DNA of 64,000 nt, taken from Planctomycetales bacterium ZRK34 (GTDB lineage: Bacteria > Planctomycetota > Phycisphaerae > Phycisphaerales > Zrk34). The stretch lies in contig CP050848.1 of NCBI GenBank assembly GCA_014873095.1, forward strand, positions 4,957,850 through 5,021,849. Reading direction: 5' to 3'. The notes under the pieces are model-generated. The model was not told where the DNA came from. It did not search any database and worked only from the letters and a program-made list of their open reading frames with translations. The translations under genes were made by a program, and so were the position numbers. Shown one piece after another: positions 26,851 to 36,843 of the stretch (the first letter of the stretch is position 1; every line of letters begins with the position of its first letter).

Positions 26851-27246
26851 GCGAGCGGAATCGTGAGCCCGTATCTGTTTCAGTTAACCAGAATCGCGTC
26901 GATACGGAATGTGCGCACAACCGCGTCGCGGCATGACTCAAAACGGCCAAAGTGTACTGATTTAACACGACGGATTTGTGCGCGCACCGGTCATGACAGA
27001 CCGCAAACCGGGTGGCGCGCACAAGGCTGTCGCGAGTTGCCATCGGTGTGCGCGCCAAACGGGTCCAAACCGGCCGAAAGTGATCGATTCGGGGTGTATT
27101 TTCGCCCCCGGCGCGCGCACCGGCGCGGCAAGGCGACACCCCTGTGCGCGAATACAGCGATCAAGCCCCGTTATTCGGGTGATATCCACGGTGAAATTGT
27201 GTTTTGTCAAAACGTGGATTTTGCACCCGCGTGCGCGCCGGATGAT
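26851..27246. other. 396-bp intergenic region with clustered GTGCGCGC-type motifs
   Basis: No believable gene. At least seven copies of an alternating G/C octamer (TGTGCGCA, TGTGCGCG, GGCGCGCA and close variants) occur at about 26910, 26977, 27014, 27046, 27110, 27142 and 27231, in both orientations. It lies between the 3' ends of the unknown ORF and the AraC gene. The function is unknown; a protein-binding array or left-handed DNA-prone region are possibilities. Confidence 0.5.
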
Positions 27247-28116
27247 TCAAACGCTGACCGATGCCCGGCGATATTCCCGCGGGCTGGCGCCCATGATCTG
27301 GCGGAACTGCCGACTGAAATAATTCGAGTCCTCAAACCCGACGCGGTAGGCGACCTCGCTGATGTTCAGCGGTTCGCGGCGGAGCAGGGCGGCGGCGTGT
27401 CGCACCCGAAGCTGAATCAGATAGGCGATCGGCGTGGTGCCCGTGGCGCGGGTGAACGCCCGCATGAACGTGCGTTTGGACATGTGGGCGATGCTGGCCA
27501 GTTCATCCAGATTAATCGGCTGATCGTAGCGGCTTTCCAGGTGGGTGATCGCCTCGGCGATGCGGAGCAGACTTCTTGTATCCGGGTCGCGCGAGCGGCT
27601 GTAACACCGGGCCAGGTATCCGATCAACTGCATGAATGAGGCGACCGCCAGCGCGGCGAAACCCGGGTCGCGACGCTGCAGTTCTTCGTCGATCATGTCC
27701 ACCAGCGCCACGGCCCGGGCGAGCTCCGGCGCCTGCAGGTGCAATCGACTGCGGAACTGGTGACGACTCCGCCAGGCCGGTTCGAGGTTGAATAGCGCGT
27801 GGTAACCCGGCAGGGCGGGCAGGTCCCAGGTCTGTCTTTCCAGCACACGGGGCTCGAAAAGGATGTTGATCAGACGCAGATCGGCCATGTTGCGATAGTC
27901 ATGCGGGCGTGACGGACCGATCACGAAGACATCCCCGGCGGCCAGCGGCCAGCTCTCGCGCCCCGTCACGTGCAGCCCGCGCCCTCCGGTGATCAGGACC
28001 AGTTCGGAAAAGTCATGCGCGTGCAGGCCGAACGGCTCCTGCGGGTCGCGCCGCTCGATGCTGATCGGGAATCCGTCAGCATGAAACCAGTCCTGTTTGC
28101 GCAGCACACGAACCAT
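27247..28116 (-). CDS. AraC-family regulator, probable rhamnose-responsive activator
   Basis: About 289 residues. An N-terminal cupin-like sensor (GLHAHDFSELVLITGGRGLHVTG, LAAGDVFVIGPSRPHDY) is followed by two helix-turn-helix motifs near the C-terminus (NLDELASIAHMSKRTFMRAFTRATGTTPIAYL and NISEVAYRVGFEDSNYFSRQFRQIMGASPREYR). ATG 28116 is used; a TTG 33 bp upstream is also in frame. It diverges from rhaA with about 140 bp between, the arrangement of RhaR/RhaS with the rhamnose genes, so it likely activates them in response to L-rhamnose. Confidence 0.9.
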   Translation of the reverse strand: MVRVLRKQDWFHADGFPISIERRDPQEPFGLHAHDFSELVLITGGRGLHVTGRESWPLAAGDVFVIGPSRPHDYRNMADLRLINILFEPRVLERQTWDLPALPGYHALFNLEPAWRSRHQFRSRLHLQAPELARAVALVDMIDEELQRRDPGFAALAVASFMQLIGYLARCYSRSRDPDTRSLLRIAEAITHLESRYDQPINLDELASIAHMSKRTFMRAFTRATGTTPIAYLIQLRVRHAAALLRREPLNISEVAYRVGFEDSNYFSRQFRQIMGASPREYRRASVSV

Positions 28117-28256
28117 CGGGTGATTCCATGCGGGTGGGGGGCTGAACAACTATGGCAATATTATGCTGAAATCCGGCTCGATCGTCAAGGTCGGCGCGAG
28201 GCTGTTGCGTCATACTGGTCATCATCAGCAATCCCTATCGATGAAGAGGCCATCGC

Positions 28257-29525
28257 ATGAGTGCATCCGAGCAAGCCATCGAGGCGATGTATCAACTGGC
28301 CCGGCAACGTTACGCCGAACTGGGTGTCGACACCGAGGCGGCGATGAAAACGCTGGCGACGATCCCCGTGTCGCTGCACTGCTGGCAGGGCGACGACGTT
28401 GGCGGCTTCGAGCAGACCGGCGAGAGTCTCGGCGGCGGGCTGGCCGTGACGGGCAACTACCCCGGCAAGGCGGGCACACCTGACGAGCTTCGCGCCGATC
28501 TCGAAAAAGCGCTGTCGCTGATCCCCGGTTCACACCGCCTGAATCTTCACGCGTTTTATCTCGAAGCCGGTGGCAGGAAGATCGAACGCAACGAGATCGA
28601 ACCGGCCCACTTCCAGGGATGGATCGACTGGTGCAAGGCGCAGGGGCTCGGCCTCGATTTCAACCCCACGTATTTCTCGCACCCCAAAGCCGACGACGGT
28701 TTCACACTGGCGCACCCCGACAAGGCGATCCGTGAGTTCTGGATTGAACACGGCATCGCGTGTCGCAAGATCGGCGCGGCGATGGGGCAGGCGCTGGGCA
28801 CGCCCTGCGTGACCAACTCGTGGATACCGGATGGCTACAAGGACACACCCGCCGACCGCAGCGGGCCGCGCCGCCGGCTGGCCGAATCGCTGGACGCGGT
28901 GTTCGCCGAGAAGCTTGATCCGAAGCATCACCTCGACGCCGTCGAGAGCAAGCTGTTCGGCATCGGGTCAGAGGCATACGTGGTCGGGTCGCACGAGTTT
29001 TATCTGGGTTATGCGATCACGCGCGGCACGCTGTTGTGCCTGGACGCCGGCCACTTCCACCCGACCGAGGTCATCAGCGATAAGATCAGTTCCGTGATGC
29101 AGTATCTCGACGAGGTGCTGCTACATGTCAGCCGCGGCGTGCGGTGGGACAGCGATCACGTGGTGACATTGACCGATGAACTGCGGGCGATCGCACAGGA
29201 GATCGTGCGCGGGCAGTACCTGAATCGTGTCCACATCGGCCTGGATTTCTTCGACGCCAGCATCAACCGTATCGCGGCGTGGGTCATCGGCACGCGCTGC
29301 ATGGTGAAGGCGCTACTTGAGGCCTTGCTGGAACCGATCAAGATGCTGCGCGACGCTGAAGCCGCGGGTGACTTCACGGCTCGGCTGGCGCTGTCAGAAG
29401 AATACAAAACCCTGCCGCTCGGGGCGGTGTGGGATTATTACTGCCTCAAGCAGGGCGTGCCCGCTCAGGACGCCTGGCTTGCGGAGGTCCGACGCTACGA
29501 GCAGGATGTACTGAGTCGGCGATAA
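28257..29525 (+). CDS. rhaA: L-rhamnose isomerase
   Basis: A 422-residue enzyme that converts L-rhamnose to L-rhamnulose in the cytoplasm. The RhaA marks are plain: IPVSLHCWQGDDVGGFE, LNLHAFYLE, LGLDFNPTYFSHPKADDGFTLAHPD, NSWIPDGYKD, SEAYVVGSHEFYLGYA, LCLDAGHFHPTEVISDKISS and RWDSDHVVTL, supplying the metal-binding Glu, Asp and His. The length matches E. coli RhaA. AGAGG upstream supports the ATG. Kinase and aldolase genes for the next steps are not in the window. Confidence 0.97.
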   Translation: MSASEQAIEAMYQLARQRYAELGVDTEAAMKTLATIPVSLHCWQGDDVGGFEQTGESLGGGLAVTGNYPGKAGTPDELRADLEKALSLIPGSHRLNLHAFYLEAGGRKIERNEIEPAHFQGWIDWCKAQGLGLDFNPTYFSHPKADDGFTLAHPDKAIREFWIEHGIACRKIGAAMGQALGTPCVTNSWIPDGYKDTPADRSGPRRRLAESLDAVFAEKLDPKHHLDAVESKLFGIGSEAYVVGSHEFYLGYAITRGTLLCLDAGHFHPTEVISDKISSVMQYLDEVLLHVSRGVRWDSDHVVTLTDELRAIAQEIVRGQYLNRVHIGLDFFDASINRIAAWVIGTRCMVKALLEALLEPIKMLRDAEAAGDFTARLALSEEYKTLPLGAVWDYYCLKQGVPAQDAWLAEVRRYEQDVLSRR

Positions 29526-29555
29526 CCAACACGTCACCATAATGAGGCAACATGC

Positions 29556-30995
29556 ATGACGGAATCACCTGCGCAGGCGCCTGAAGCGACCGGCGAGCCG
29601 GTCAACGAGTATGAACGACAACCCGTGCCGGCCTCGGCGTTGATGGGGTTTAAAAACTTCATCGGGCAGTACGCCGGCGAGCACTGCGCCGGCACGGAGC
29701 TGATGATCGGGCCGCTGTTCGTAGCGGCGGGGGTCAGCGCGTTCGATGTCGTGGTCGGGCTGATTGTCGGCAATCTGCTGGCGGTGTTGAGTTGGATGTT
29801 TTTATGTGCACCGATCGCCACGCGGGCCAGGCTGACGCTGTACTATCAGCTTGAAAAAATCTGCGGGCGCAAACTGGTCACGCTGTACAACCTCGCCAAC
29901 GGCGTGATGTTCTGCTTCCTTGCGGGCTCGATGATCACGGTGTCGGCGACGGCCGTCGGGGTGTGGTTTGAGTTTCCGATGCCGGGGCTCAACGACATGT
30001 ACCCCAATAGCGCAGGGTGGGTGCTGGCGGTGCTCGGCGTGGGCGTGGCGATATCGATCGTGGCGGCCTTCGGATACCAGATGGTGGCGAGATTCGCCAA
30101 CATCGCGGCCCCGTGGATGGTGCTGGTATTTCTGGCGTTCGGCATCATCGGCATGAAGCAATTTGTTGATGTGACCAACACGCCGGTTCATGGCATCGGC
30201 GACCTCTGGGCACTGGCGGAAACGGCTATCTGGAAGGGGGCTACCCCGCTGGAGGGCCAGATCAAGTTCACCTTCTGGCACGTGACGTTCTTCGCGTGGT
30301 TCTGCAACATGGCGATGCACATCGGCATGAGCGATCTGTCGGTGTTCCGTTATGCGAAGCATTCATGGTACGGCTCGGCGGCGGCGTCGGGCATGTATGT
30401 CGGGCACTTTATGGCGTGGCTGGCCGCATCGATTCTCTACGCGTTGCAGCTTCACCTGGATGCGGGCAATACAGATGTGCTGCCGGGCCCGCTGGCGTAT
30501 GGCGCGGCGGGCATCGCGGGTCTGATCTGCGTGATCATCGCGGGATGGACCACGGCCAACCCGACAATCTACCGAGCCGGCCTGGCGTTTCAGGCGATCA
30601 TGCCGAGCGTGTCCCGATTCAAGGTGACGCTGGCCACGGGCATGCTCGCCACGGTGGCGGGGATGTTCCCGGCGATCGCGATGAAACTGCTGGGCTTCGT
30701 GGCGCTGTACGGCATGTTGCTGATGCCGATGGGCGCGGTGATATTCGTCGACTTCTGGCTGATCAGGAAGTTCGGCCTGCAAAGCAGCTACGCGGAAGCC
30801 TCCCGCAAGAGCTTTAATCTCGCGGCGGGGCTGACGTGGTTTATCACGCTCGGGGTCTGCTGGGCGCTGGTGAACTATGCCGGTGTGCAGATCTTCTTCG
30901 TGTCGCTTCCGGGATGGTTCGTGGCGGCGGCGTTGTACATCGTGCTCAGCAAACTCTATCAGCGGAAGGTTCACGCCGAGCCGGCCCTCGCTTAA
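29556..30995 (+). CDS. NCS1/purine-cytosine-permease-type transporter in the rhamnose operon
   Basis: A 479-residue integral membrane protein with about 12 hydrophobic segments. The N-terminal cytoplasmic tail leads to SALMGFKNFIGQYAGEHCAGTELMIGPLFVAAG, and later GWVLAVLGVGVAISIVAAFGYQMV and WTTANPTIYRAGLAFQA, a pattern of the NCS1 (cytosine permease-like) superfamily. It lies 30 bp after rhaA and before the rhamnosidases, so it probably imports L-rhamnose in place of RhaT or an ABC system. That substrate is inferred from context; classical NCS1 members carry nucleobases. Confidence 0.82.
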   Translation: MTESPAQAPEATGEPVNEYERQPVPASALMGFKNFIGQYAGEHCAGTELMIGPLFVAAGVSAFDVVVGLIVGNLLAVLSWMFLCAPIATRARLTLYYQLEKICGRKLVTLYNLANGVMFCFLAGSMITVSATAVGVWFEFPMPGLNDMYPNSAGWVLAVLGVGVAISIVAAFGYQMVARFANIAAPWMVLVFLAFGIIGMKQFVDVTNTPVHGIGDLWALAETAIWKGATPLEGQIKFTFWHVTFFAWFCNMAMHIGMSDLSVFRYAKHSWYGSAAASGMYVGHFMAWLAASILYALQLHLDAGNTDVLPGPLAYGAAGIAGLICVIIAGWTTANPTIYRAGLAFQAIMPSVSRFKVTLATGMLATVAGMFPAIAMKLLGFVALYGMLLMPMGAVIFVDFWLIRKFGLQSSYAEASRKSFNLAAGLTWFITLGVCWALVNYAGVQIFFVSLPGWFVAAALYIVLSKLYQRKVHAEPALA

Positions 30996-31010
30996 CTGGA
31001 GATAACGAAC

Positions 31011-31205
31011 ATGCTGCGAATCATCTTTCAGATTATTTCATGGGGGGCGCTGGCGGGGATCATCGTGCCGCCGTGCCTGTTTGCCGCGGATGTGTTGGAC
31101 CTTGACGCGGTCAAGCGACACATGCTGGTGGCGACGATCGTGTGGTTTGTGTTCACGCCGCTATGGATGGGGCGCAAGAACGGCGAACAAGAGGCGACAT
31201 CATGA
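31011..31205 (+). CDS. 64-residue two-helix membrane protein in the rhamnose operon
   Basis: A small protein with two hydrophobic segments (IIFQIISWGALAGIIVPPCLFAA and HMLVATIVWFVFTPLWM) and a charged tail GRKNGEQEATS. GGAG at 9 bp spacing supports the ATG. It begins 15 bp after the transporter and its stop overlaps the next start (ATGA), so it is tightly coupled to both. It may be an accessory subunit of the permease. Confidence 0.8.
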   Translation: MLRIIFQIISWGALAGIIVPPCLFAADVLDLDAVKRHMLVATIVWFVFTPLWMGRKNGEQEATS

Positions 31206-33589
31206 AACGATGCGCAATGTTGGCAGTGGTGATGGCGATGGTCGCGCTGAGCGGCGAAGGACGCGCTGCGGACCAGGCGTGGACCGGTCAGTGGATCGGC
31301 GTGTCACAGCCCAGCGAGCCGAATCAGTGGATCTGCTACCGCAAGACGATCACACTGGATGACAAGCCGACCGCGGCGTCTGCCCGCATCGCCTGCGACA
31401 GCAAGTACTGGTTGTGGGTCAATGGCGAACTGGTCGTCTTCGAAGGGCAGTTAAAGCGCGGCCCGACGCCGAGTGATACGTATTACGACACGGTGGAACT
31501 GGCGCCCTCGTTACAGAAGGGAGCCAACACAATCGCGGTGCTGGTAGAGTACTTCGGCCGACCGAGCTTTTCACACAACTCATCAGGTCAGGCCGCGCTG
31601 GTGTTCGAGCTTTCAACGCCGGGCGGAAAGATCGTCAGCGACAAGACATGGAAAGCGAAGATCAACCCGGCGTTCGGCACGACGGACCCGCCGCTGGACA
31701 ACTTCCGCCTGCCGGAGGCGAACATTCGCTTCGATACGCGGCAGGCGATGGTTGGTTGGAACGGCGCAGGGTATGACGATGCGGCGTGGCCGGCGGCGGT
31801 CGAGTTCGGTAAACCGCCGGCAAAGCCATGGGGCAAGTTATATGCGCGGCCGATCGCGTTGTGGAAAGACACCGGACTGATCGATTATGAAAACGCCGCG
31901 GAGTTGCCGGCCGCAGGGCGCGACGAAGAAATCATCGCGAAACTGCCGTACAACCTGCACGCTTCGCCGTACCTGAAGATTGAGGCCCCGGCGGGCAAGG
32001 TCATCAAACTGCACGCCGACAACTGGCACCTGTATGGCGATCGCCGGACGGCCGAACTTCACCGACATGAGTATGTGACGCGGCAGGGGGTGCAATCGTG
32101 GGAACTGCCGGGGTTCATCAACGGGCATGAGATTCACTACCAGATTCCGCCCGGCGTGAAGATACTCGAACTGAAATATCGCGAGACAGGATATAACGCG
32201 GACTTCGTCGGGAAGTTTGAATGCGATGACGCCAGGTTGAACACGCTCTGGAAGAAGGCTGAGCGCACGCTGTATGTGACGATGCGCGACACGTATTACG
32301 ACTGCCCGGATCGCGAACGGGCGCAGTGGTGGGGCGATGCGGTCAACGAGATCGGCGAAGCATTTTACGTGTTCGACGCTGAGCGCGGCCCGATGCTGGC
32401 GAAAAAGGGCATGTATGAACTGGCGAACTGGCAGCGACCGGACAAGGTGTTGTACTCACCGGTGCCCTCATCGCCGCCGCCGAGTTGGGAGGACTTCAAG
32501 ACCAACAAGCTGGGACAGAGCGGATACTGGGGACGAGAACTGCCGCGGCAAATGCTCGCCAGCGTGGGGTGGTACGGATTCTGGACGTACTACTGGTACA
32601 CGGGCGACAAGCAGACGATCGTCGATGTATACCCGGCGGTGCGGGATTACCTTTCGCTGTGGAAACTCGGCGACGACGGGCTGGTGATTCATCGGCCGGG
32701 CGACTGGGACTGGACCGATTGGGGTGAACAGAAAGACGTGGCCGTGCTGGAAAACTGCTGGGTTTATCTGGCGCTGAAGGCGGGCGTCGCCATGGCGAAA
32801 CTGACCGGCAACGATTCCGACATCGCCGACTATCAGCGCCGCATGCAGTCGATCGAGGCGAACTTCAACAAGACGTTCTGGCAGGGCGACAAGTACCGCG
32901 ATCCGAAATACAAGGGCCAGACCGACGACCGAGCCAATGCGATGGCGGTCATCGCGGGCCTGGCGAAACCGGCGTATTACCCGGCGATCAAACAGGTGCT
33001 CAAGACGCAACAGTACGCCAGTCCATACATGGAGAAGTACGTGCTGGAGGCGTTGTACATGATGGACGCGCCGGCCCAGGCGATCGACCGGATGAAAACA
33101 CGCTACGCCGAGCAGATCGACGATGCGCGGACGACGCTCTGGGAAGGCTGGGGCATCGGCGACAAGGGCTATGGCGGGGGAACATACAACCACGGATGGT
33201 CCGGCGGGGCGCTGACCTCGCTGAGCCAGTACGCCGCGGGTATCGCCCCGACGTCACCGGCCTTTGCGACCTATCACGTGCTGCCGCAGCCGGGTTCGCT
33301 GAAGAAGATGCACAGCGTTGTCGACACACCGTGCGGGTTGATTGACATGACGTTTAAGCGTGAGGCGGCACAAACCAGCATCACGCTGGTCAGCCCGGCA
33401 AAGACGGTGGCGACGGTGGGCGTTCCGCGCGATCGGGCTGTGAAGACCATCACGATCAATGGAAAGGTCGCATGGGCCGGCGGCGCGGTGAAGGCTCTGC
33501 CGGAGGGTGTGCGATATGTCGGGGCCGATGAGCAGTGGATTCGTTTTGAAGTGATTCACGGTGAGTGGAAACTTACCGCGTCCGAGTGA
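31202..33589 (+). CDS. Secreted alpha-L-rhamnosidase-like glycosidase (GH78)
   Basis: A 795-residue protein with a signal peptide ending SGEGRAAD. An N-terminal beta domain (WIGVSQPSEPNQWICYRKTITLDDKP, CDSKYWLWVNGELVVFEGQL) precedes the alpha/alpha barrel: YYDCPDRERAQWWGDAVNEIGEAFY with the acidic catalytic-region residues, LPRQMLASVGWYGFW, DWDWTDWGEQ and ILYEGWGIGD-like TTLWEGWGIGDKGYGGGTYNHGWSGG. The ATG overlaps the upstream stop by 4 bp. It should release terminal rhamnose outside the cell to feed the importer and RhaA. Confidence 0.88.
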   Translation: MKRCAMLAVVMAMVALSGEGRAADQAWTGQWIGVSQPSEPNQWICYRKTITLDDKPTAASARIACDSKYWLWVNGELVVFEGQLKRGPTPSDTYYDTVELAPSLQKGANTIAVLVEYFGRPSFSHNSSGQAALVFELSTPGGKIVSDKTWKAKINPAFGTTDPPLDNFRLPEANIRFDTRQAMVGWNGAGYDDAAWPAAVEFGKPPAKPWGKLYARPIALWKDTGLIDYENAAELPAAGRDEEIIAKLPYNLHASPYLKIEAPAGKVIKLHADNWHLYGDRRTAELHRHEYVTRQGVQSWELPGFINGHEIHYQIPPGVKILELKYRETGYNADFVGKFECDDARLNTLWKKAERTLYVTMRDTYYDCPDRERAQWWGDAVNEIGEAFYVFDAERGPMLAKKGMYELANWQRPDKVLYSPVPSSPPPSWEDFKTNKLGQSGYWGRELPRQMLASVGWYGFWTYYWYTGDKQTIVDVYPAVRDYLSLWKLGDDGLVIHRPGDWDWTDWGEQKDVAVLENCWVYLALKAGVAMAKLTGNDSDIADYQRRMQSIEANFNKTFWQGDKYRDPKYKGQTDDRANAMAVIAGLAKPAYYPAIKQVLKTQQYASPYMEKYVLEALYMMDAPAQAIDRMKTRYAEQIDDARTTLWEGWGIGDKGYGGGTYNHGWSGGALTSLSQYAAGIAPTSPAFATYHVLPQPGSLKKMHSVVDTPCGLIDMTFKREAAQTSITLVSPAKTVATVGVPRDRAVKTITINGKVAWAGGAVKALPEGVRYVGADEQWIRFEVIHGEWKLTASE

Positions 33590-33616
33590 CGGATGTTTTT
33601 TAGAAGGCGGTCAAAC

Positions 33617-36600
33617 ATGTTTCAGAAAACGCAGGTGGTGATGACGGCGGCGGCATTGACCATGTCGGTGATGATCGGTTGCGCGACGACAGCGCAGGGG
33701 CTCGAACCGGCGCGACTGCGCTGCGAGCATCTGACCGACCCGCAGGGCGTTGATGTGGCCACGCCGCGACTGAGTTGGATTGTGACCAGCGCGGCCCGCG
33801 ATCAGAAGCAGGCGGCGTATCACGTGCTCGTGGCGTCGACCGCCGAACGGCTGGCGCAGAACCAGGGCGATCTCTGGGACAGCGGCAAGGTGGCGTCGGA
33901 CCAGACGATCGATGTGAAGTATGCGGGCAAACCGCTGAAGTCACATGGCGCTTGCTGGTGGAAGGTTCAGGTATGGGATGCCGACGGTAAGGCCTCGGGT
34001 TGGAGCAAGCCGGCGCGTTGGAGCGTCGGTTTGCTCAACGCCAAAGCCGAGTGGAAGGCCAAGTGGATCGGGTACGATGCCGAGCGGGTCGGCGAGCAGG
34101 TGGATGCAGGGCTGGCCCCGGCGAAGTGGATCGCCTATTCGGGCGACCCGTGGCCGCAGGCGGCGAAGGCGCACCGTTTGTACGTCCACGATTTCAAGAT
34201 ACCCGCCGATGCGCTGGTGCATAACGCCAAGCTGGTGCTGTCGGCCGACGATTCGCATAAATTCACGATCAACGGCCAGCTCGTCTCCAACGCCTCGGGG
34301 TGGAATCAGCCGCGCCTGGTCGACGTCACCGGCCAGGTCAAGCCGGGTGACAACACGATCCGCGCCGAGGTGATCAACGCCAGCGAAGGCCCGGCGGGGC
34401 TCATCGCCAAGCTGATCATCACGCTGCACGATCAGAAGACGATCACCGTGGTGACCGACGAGTCATGGCACGCGACGGACAACCCCGGGGCCAACTGGCA
34501 CAATCGCCCGATCGATGTGAATGCTTATCCAGCGGTGAAAGTCGTCGCTGCCTATGGCGATCAGCCGTGGGGTAAGATACAGGTCAAACAGATGTTTCTG
34601 CCGCCGGTACCGTACCTGCGTCACGAGTTTGCGTTGAACAAGCCGGTGAAGCGCACGACGGTTTACGTGACCGGGCTGGGGCTTGTCGATGTGCATCTCA
34701 ACGGCGAGCGCGTCAGCGATGATCTGTTAAACCCCGGCTGGACGGATTACACCAAGCGCGTGTATTACCGTGCGTATGACGTGACGGATCGGGTCAAGCC
34801 CGGCGCCAATGCGATCGGGGCGATACTCGCGGACGGGTGGTACAGCGGATACGTCGGCTACGGTCGCAATCGCGATCACTACGGCAAGCAGCCCCGCGCC
34901 GCGGCTCAGCTTCACATCGAATATGCCGACGGATCAACCGACACGATCGTCACCGATGAACACTGGCGTGCCGCCACGGGGCCGATCCGCGAAGCCGACT
35001 TCCTGCAGGGTGAGTTTTACGATGCTGCGCAGGAACTGACCGGGTGGGACACGGCCGGCTACGACGCTTCGGCGTGGAAACCGGTCATCACGGGCGCGGA
35101 GGTGGACCCGATCGTGCAGTGGCACCCCGCCCAGCCTGTGCGCCCGATTCAGGAATTCAAGGCGAAGTCGATCACGCAGCCGACGCCCGGCGCCTGGGTG
35201 CTGAACATGGGCCAGAACTTCGCCGGTTTTGCACGCCTGAAAGTGCGCGGCAAGGCCGGGCAGAAGATCATGCTGCGATTCGCCGAGCGACTGAACCCCG
35301 ACGGCACGATCTACACGACCAATCTCCGAAGCGCCCGCACGACTGATGTGTACATCTGCAAAGGCGGCGGGGTGGAGACATGGTCGCCGCGTTACACGTT
35401 TCACGGGTTCCAGTACGTGGAGATCACCGGGCTGGAGGGCAAGCCGGCCGAGGACACCGTCACCGGCATCGCCATTTCCAGCGACACGCCCGTCGTCGGT
35501 GAATTCACCTGCAGCGATCCGATGTTGAACCAACTGCACAGCAATATCTACTGGACGCAGCGGGCCAACTTTATCGACATTCCAACTGACTGCCCGCAAC
35601 GCGATGAGCGCCTCGGCTGGACCGGCGACGCGCAGGTGTATGTGCGCACGGCAACGCTGAACACCGACGCGCAGGCGTTTTTCACCAAGTGGCTGATCGA
35701 CCTCGAAGACGCGCAGCGCGATGATGGACAGTTTCCGATGGTCGCCCCGTTGAAGGTCGCCGGCGGCGATGGCGGGCCGGCCTGGGCCGATGCAGGGGTG
35801 ATCTGCCCGTGGACGATTTACCAGGTCTATGGTGATCGCGAAGAGCTTGCCGCGCATTATGACGCCATGAAGAAGTTCATTGCCTTCTGCGAGGGCCGGT
35901 CCAAAGACGGCGTGCTGCCGCCGGATAAGTACCACTGCTTCGGCGACTGGCTCAGCATCAAGGCCCACACGCCCAAAGACATCATCTACACGGCCTACTT
36001 CGCCAACAGCGTCGCGTTGACCGCACGCACCGCCGAGGTGCTCGGCAGGGCTGACGACGCCAACCGATATCGCGCCCTGCACGACCGCATCAAGGCGGCG
36101 TTCAACAAGGCCTACGTCATGTCCGACGGGCGCATCAAGGGAAACACGCAGACCTGCTACGTGCTGGCGCTGGCTTACGATCTGCTCGACTCTGAAAAGG
36201 CATCGCAGGCCGCGAAGTATCTCATCGAAGACATCGAATCGCGCGGGTGGCACCTGTCGACCGGCTTCATCGGCACCAAGGATCTCATGCTCGTGTTGGC
36301 GAAGATCGGCCGCAACGATGTGGCCTACCGGCTGATGCACCAGGACACGTTTCCGTCATGGGGCTTTTCGATCAGGCACGGAGCGACCAGCATCTGGGAG
36401 CGATGGGACGGCTGGACCCCCGACAAGGGTTTCCAGAATCCCGGCATGAACAGCTTCGCGCATTACAGCTTTGGCGCGGTGTATCAGTGGATGGTCGAAA
36501 ACATCGGCGGTCTGCACGCCGACTCACCGTCCTACAAAACGATCACGATCGCTCCGCAACCGGGCGGCAAGCTGACCCATGCCGACGTGCGCTACGGCAG

Positions 36601-36826
36601 CCCGCGCGGCCCGATCCGCAGCGCCTGGAAGCTCGACGGCGATCAACTGATCATCGACGTGACGATCCCCGCCAACACGACCGCGACGCTGATGCTTCCG
36701 ACGACGCCCCAGTCGACGGCGACGCTCGATGGGCAAGCCGTCAACACGAACCAGCCCCTATCGCTGGGCTCGGGGCAGTATCGCGTCATCGTCAAACACC
36801 CGCGCGTGATCACGATGCCCAAGTAA
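33617..36826 (+). CDS. Alpha-L-rhamnosidase (GH78), probable lipoprotein
   Basis: About 1069 residues. The start MFQKTQVVMTAAALTMSVMIGCATT has a lipobox-like IGC. The order is a fibronectin-like N-domain (LRCEHLTDPQGVDVATPRLSW), the N-terminal rhamnosidase domain (HLNGERVSDDLLNPGWTDYTKRVYYRAYDVT, ADGWYSGYVGYGRNRDHYG), the concanavalin-like domain (GQNFAGFARLKVRGKAGQ) and the six-hairpin catalytic domain (FIDIPTDCPQRDERLGWTGDAQVYVRTA, GDWLSI, TSIWERWDGW, SFAHYSFGAVYQWM). This is the classic GH78 layout. An ATG 24 bp upstream is also in frame. Confidence 0.95.
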   Translation: MFQKTQVVMTAAALTMSVMIGCATTAQGLEPARLRCEHLTDPQGVDVATPRLSWIVTSAARDQKQAAYHVLVASTAERLAQNQGDLWDSGKVASDQTIDVKYAGKPLKSHGACWWKVQVWDADGKASGWSKPARWSVGLLNAKAEWKAKWIGYDAERVGEQVDAGLAPAKWIAYSGDPWPQAAKAHRLYVHDFKIPADALVHNAKLVLSADDSHKFTINGQLVSNASGWNQPRLVDVTGQVKPGDNTIRAEVINASEGPAGLIAKLIITLHDQKTITVVTDESWHATDNPGANWHNRPIDVNAYPAVKVVAAYGDQPWGKIQVKQMFLPPVPYLRHEFALNKPVKRTTVYVTGLGLVDVHLNGERVSDDLLNPGWTDYTKRVYYRAYDVTDRVKPGANAIGAILADGWYSGYVGYGRNRDHYGKQPRAAAQLHIEYADGSTDTIVTDEHWRAATGPIREADFLQGEFYDAAQELTGWDTAGYDASAWKPVITGAEVDPIVQWHPAQPVRPIQEFKAKSITQPTPGAWVLNMGQNFAGFARLKVRGKAGQKIMLRFAERLNPDGTIYTTNLRSARTTDVYICKGGGVETWSPRYTFHGFQYVEITGLEGKPAEDTVTGIAISSDTPVVGEFTCSDPMLNQLHSNIYWTQRANFIDIPTDCPQRDERLGWTGDAQVYVRTATLNTDAQAFFTKWLIDLEDAQRDDGQFPMVAPLKVAGGDGGPAWADAGVICPWTIYQVYGDREELAAHYDAMKKFIAFCEGRSKDGVLPPDKYHCFGDWLSIKAHTPKDIIYTAYFANSVALTARTAEVLGRADDANRYRALHDRIKAAFNKAYVMSDGRIKGNTQTCYVLALAYDLLDSEKASQAAKYLIEDIESRGWHLSTGFIGTKDLMLVLAKIGRNDVAYRLMHQDTFPSWGFSIRHGATSIWERWDGWTPDKGFQNPGMNSFAHYSFGAVYQWMVENIGGLHADSPSYKTITIAPQPGGKLTHADVRYGSPRGPIRSAWKLDGDQLIIDVTIPANTTATLMLPTTPQSTATLDGQAVNTNQPLSLGSGQYRVIVKHPRVITMPK

Positions 36827-36843
36827 TTGATTGTTACATCATG

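Noticed and set aside
26900..27240. Possible degenerate CRISPR array, from the regularly recurring GTGCGCGC motifs
   Set aside because: The shared core is only about 8 bp, orientation varies and spacings range from about 32 to 88 bp. No cas gene is near.
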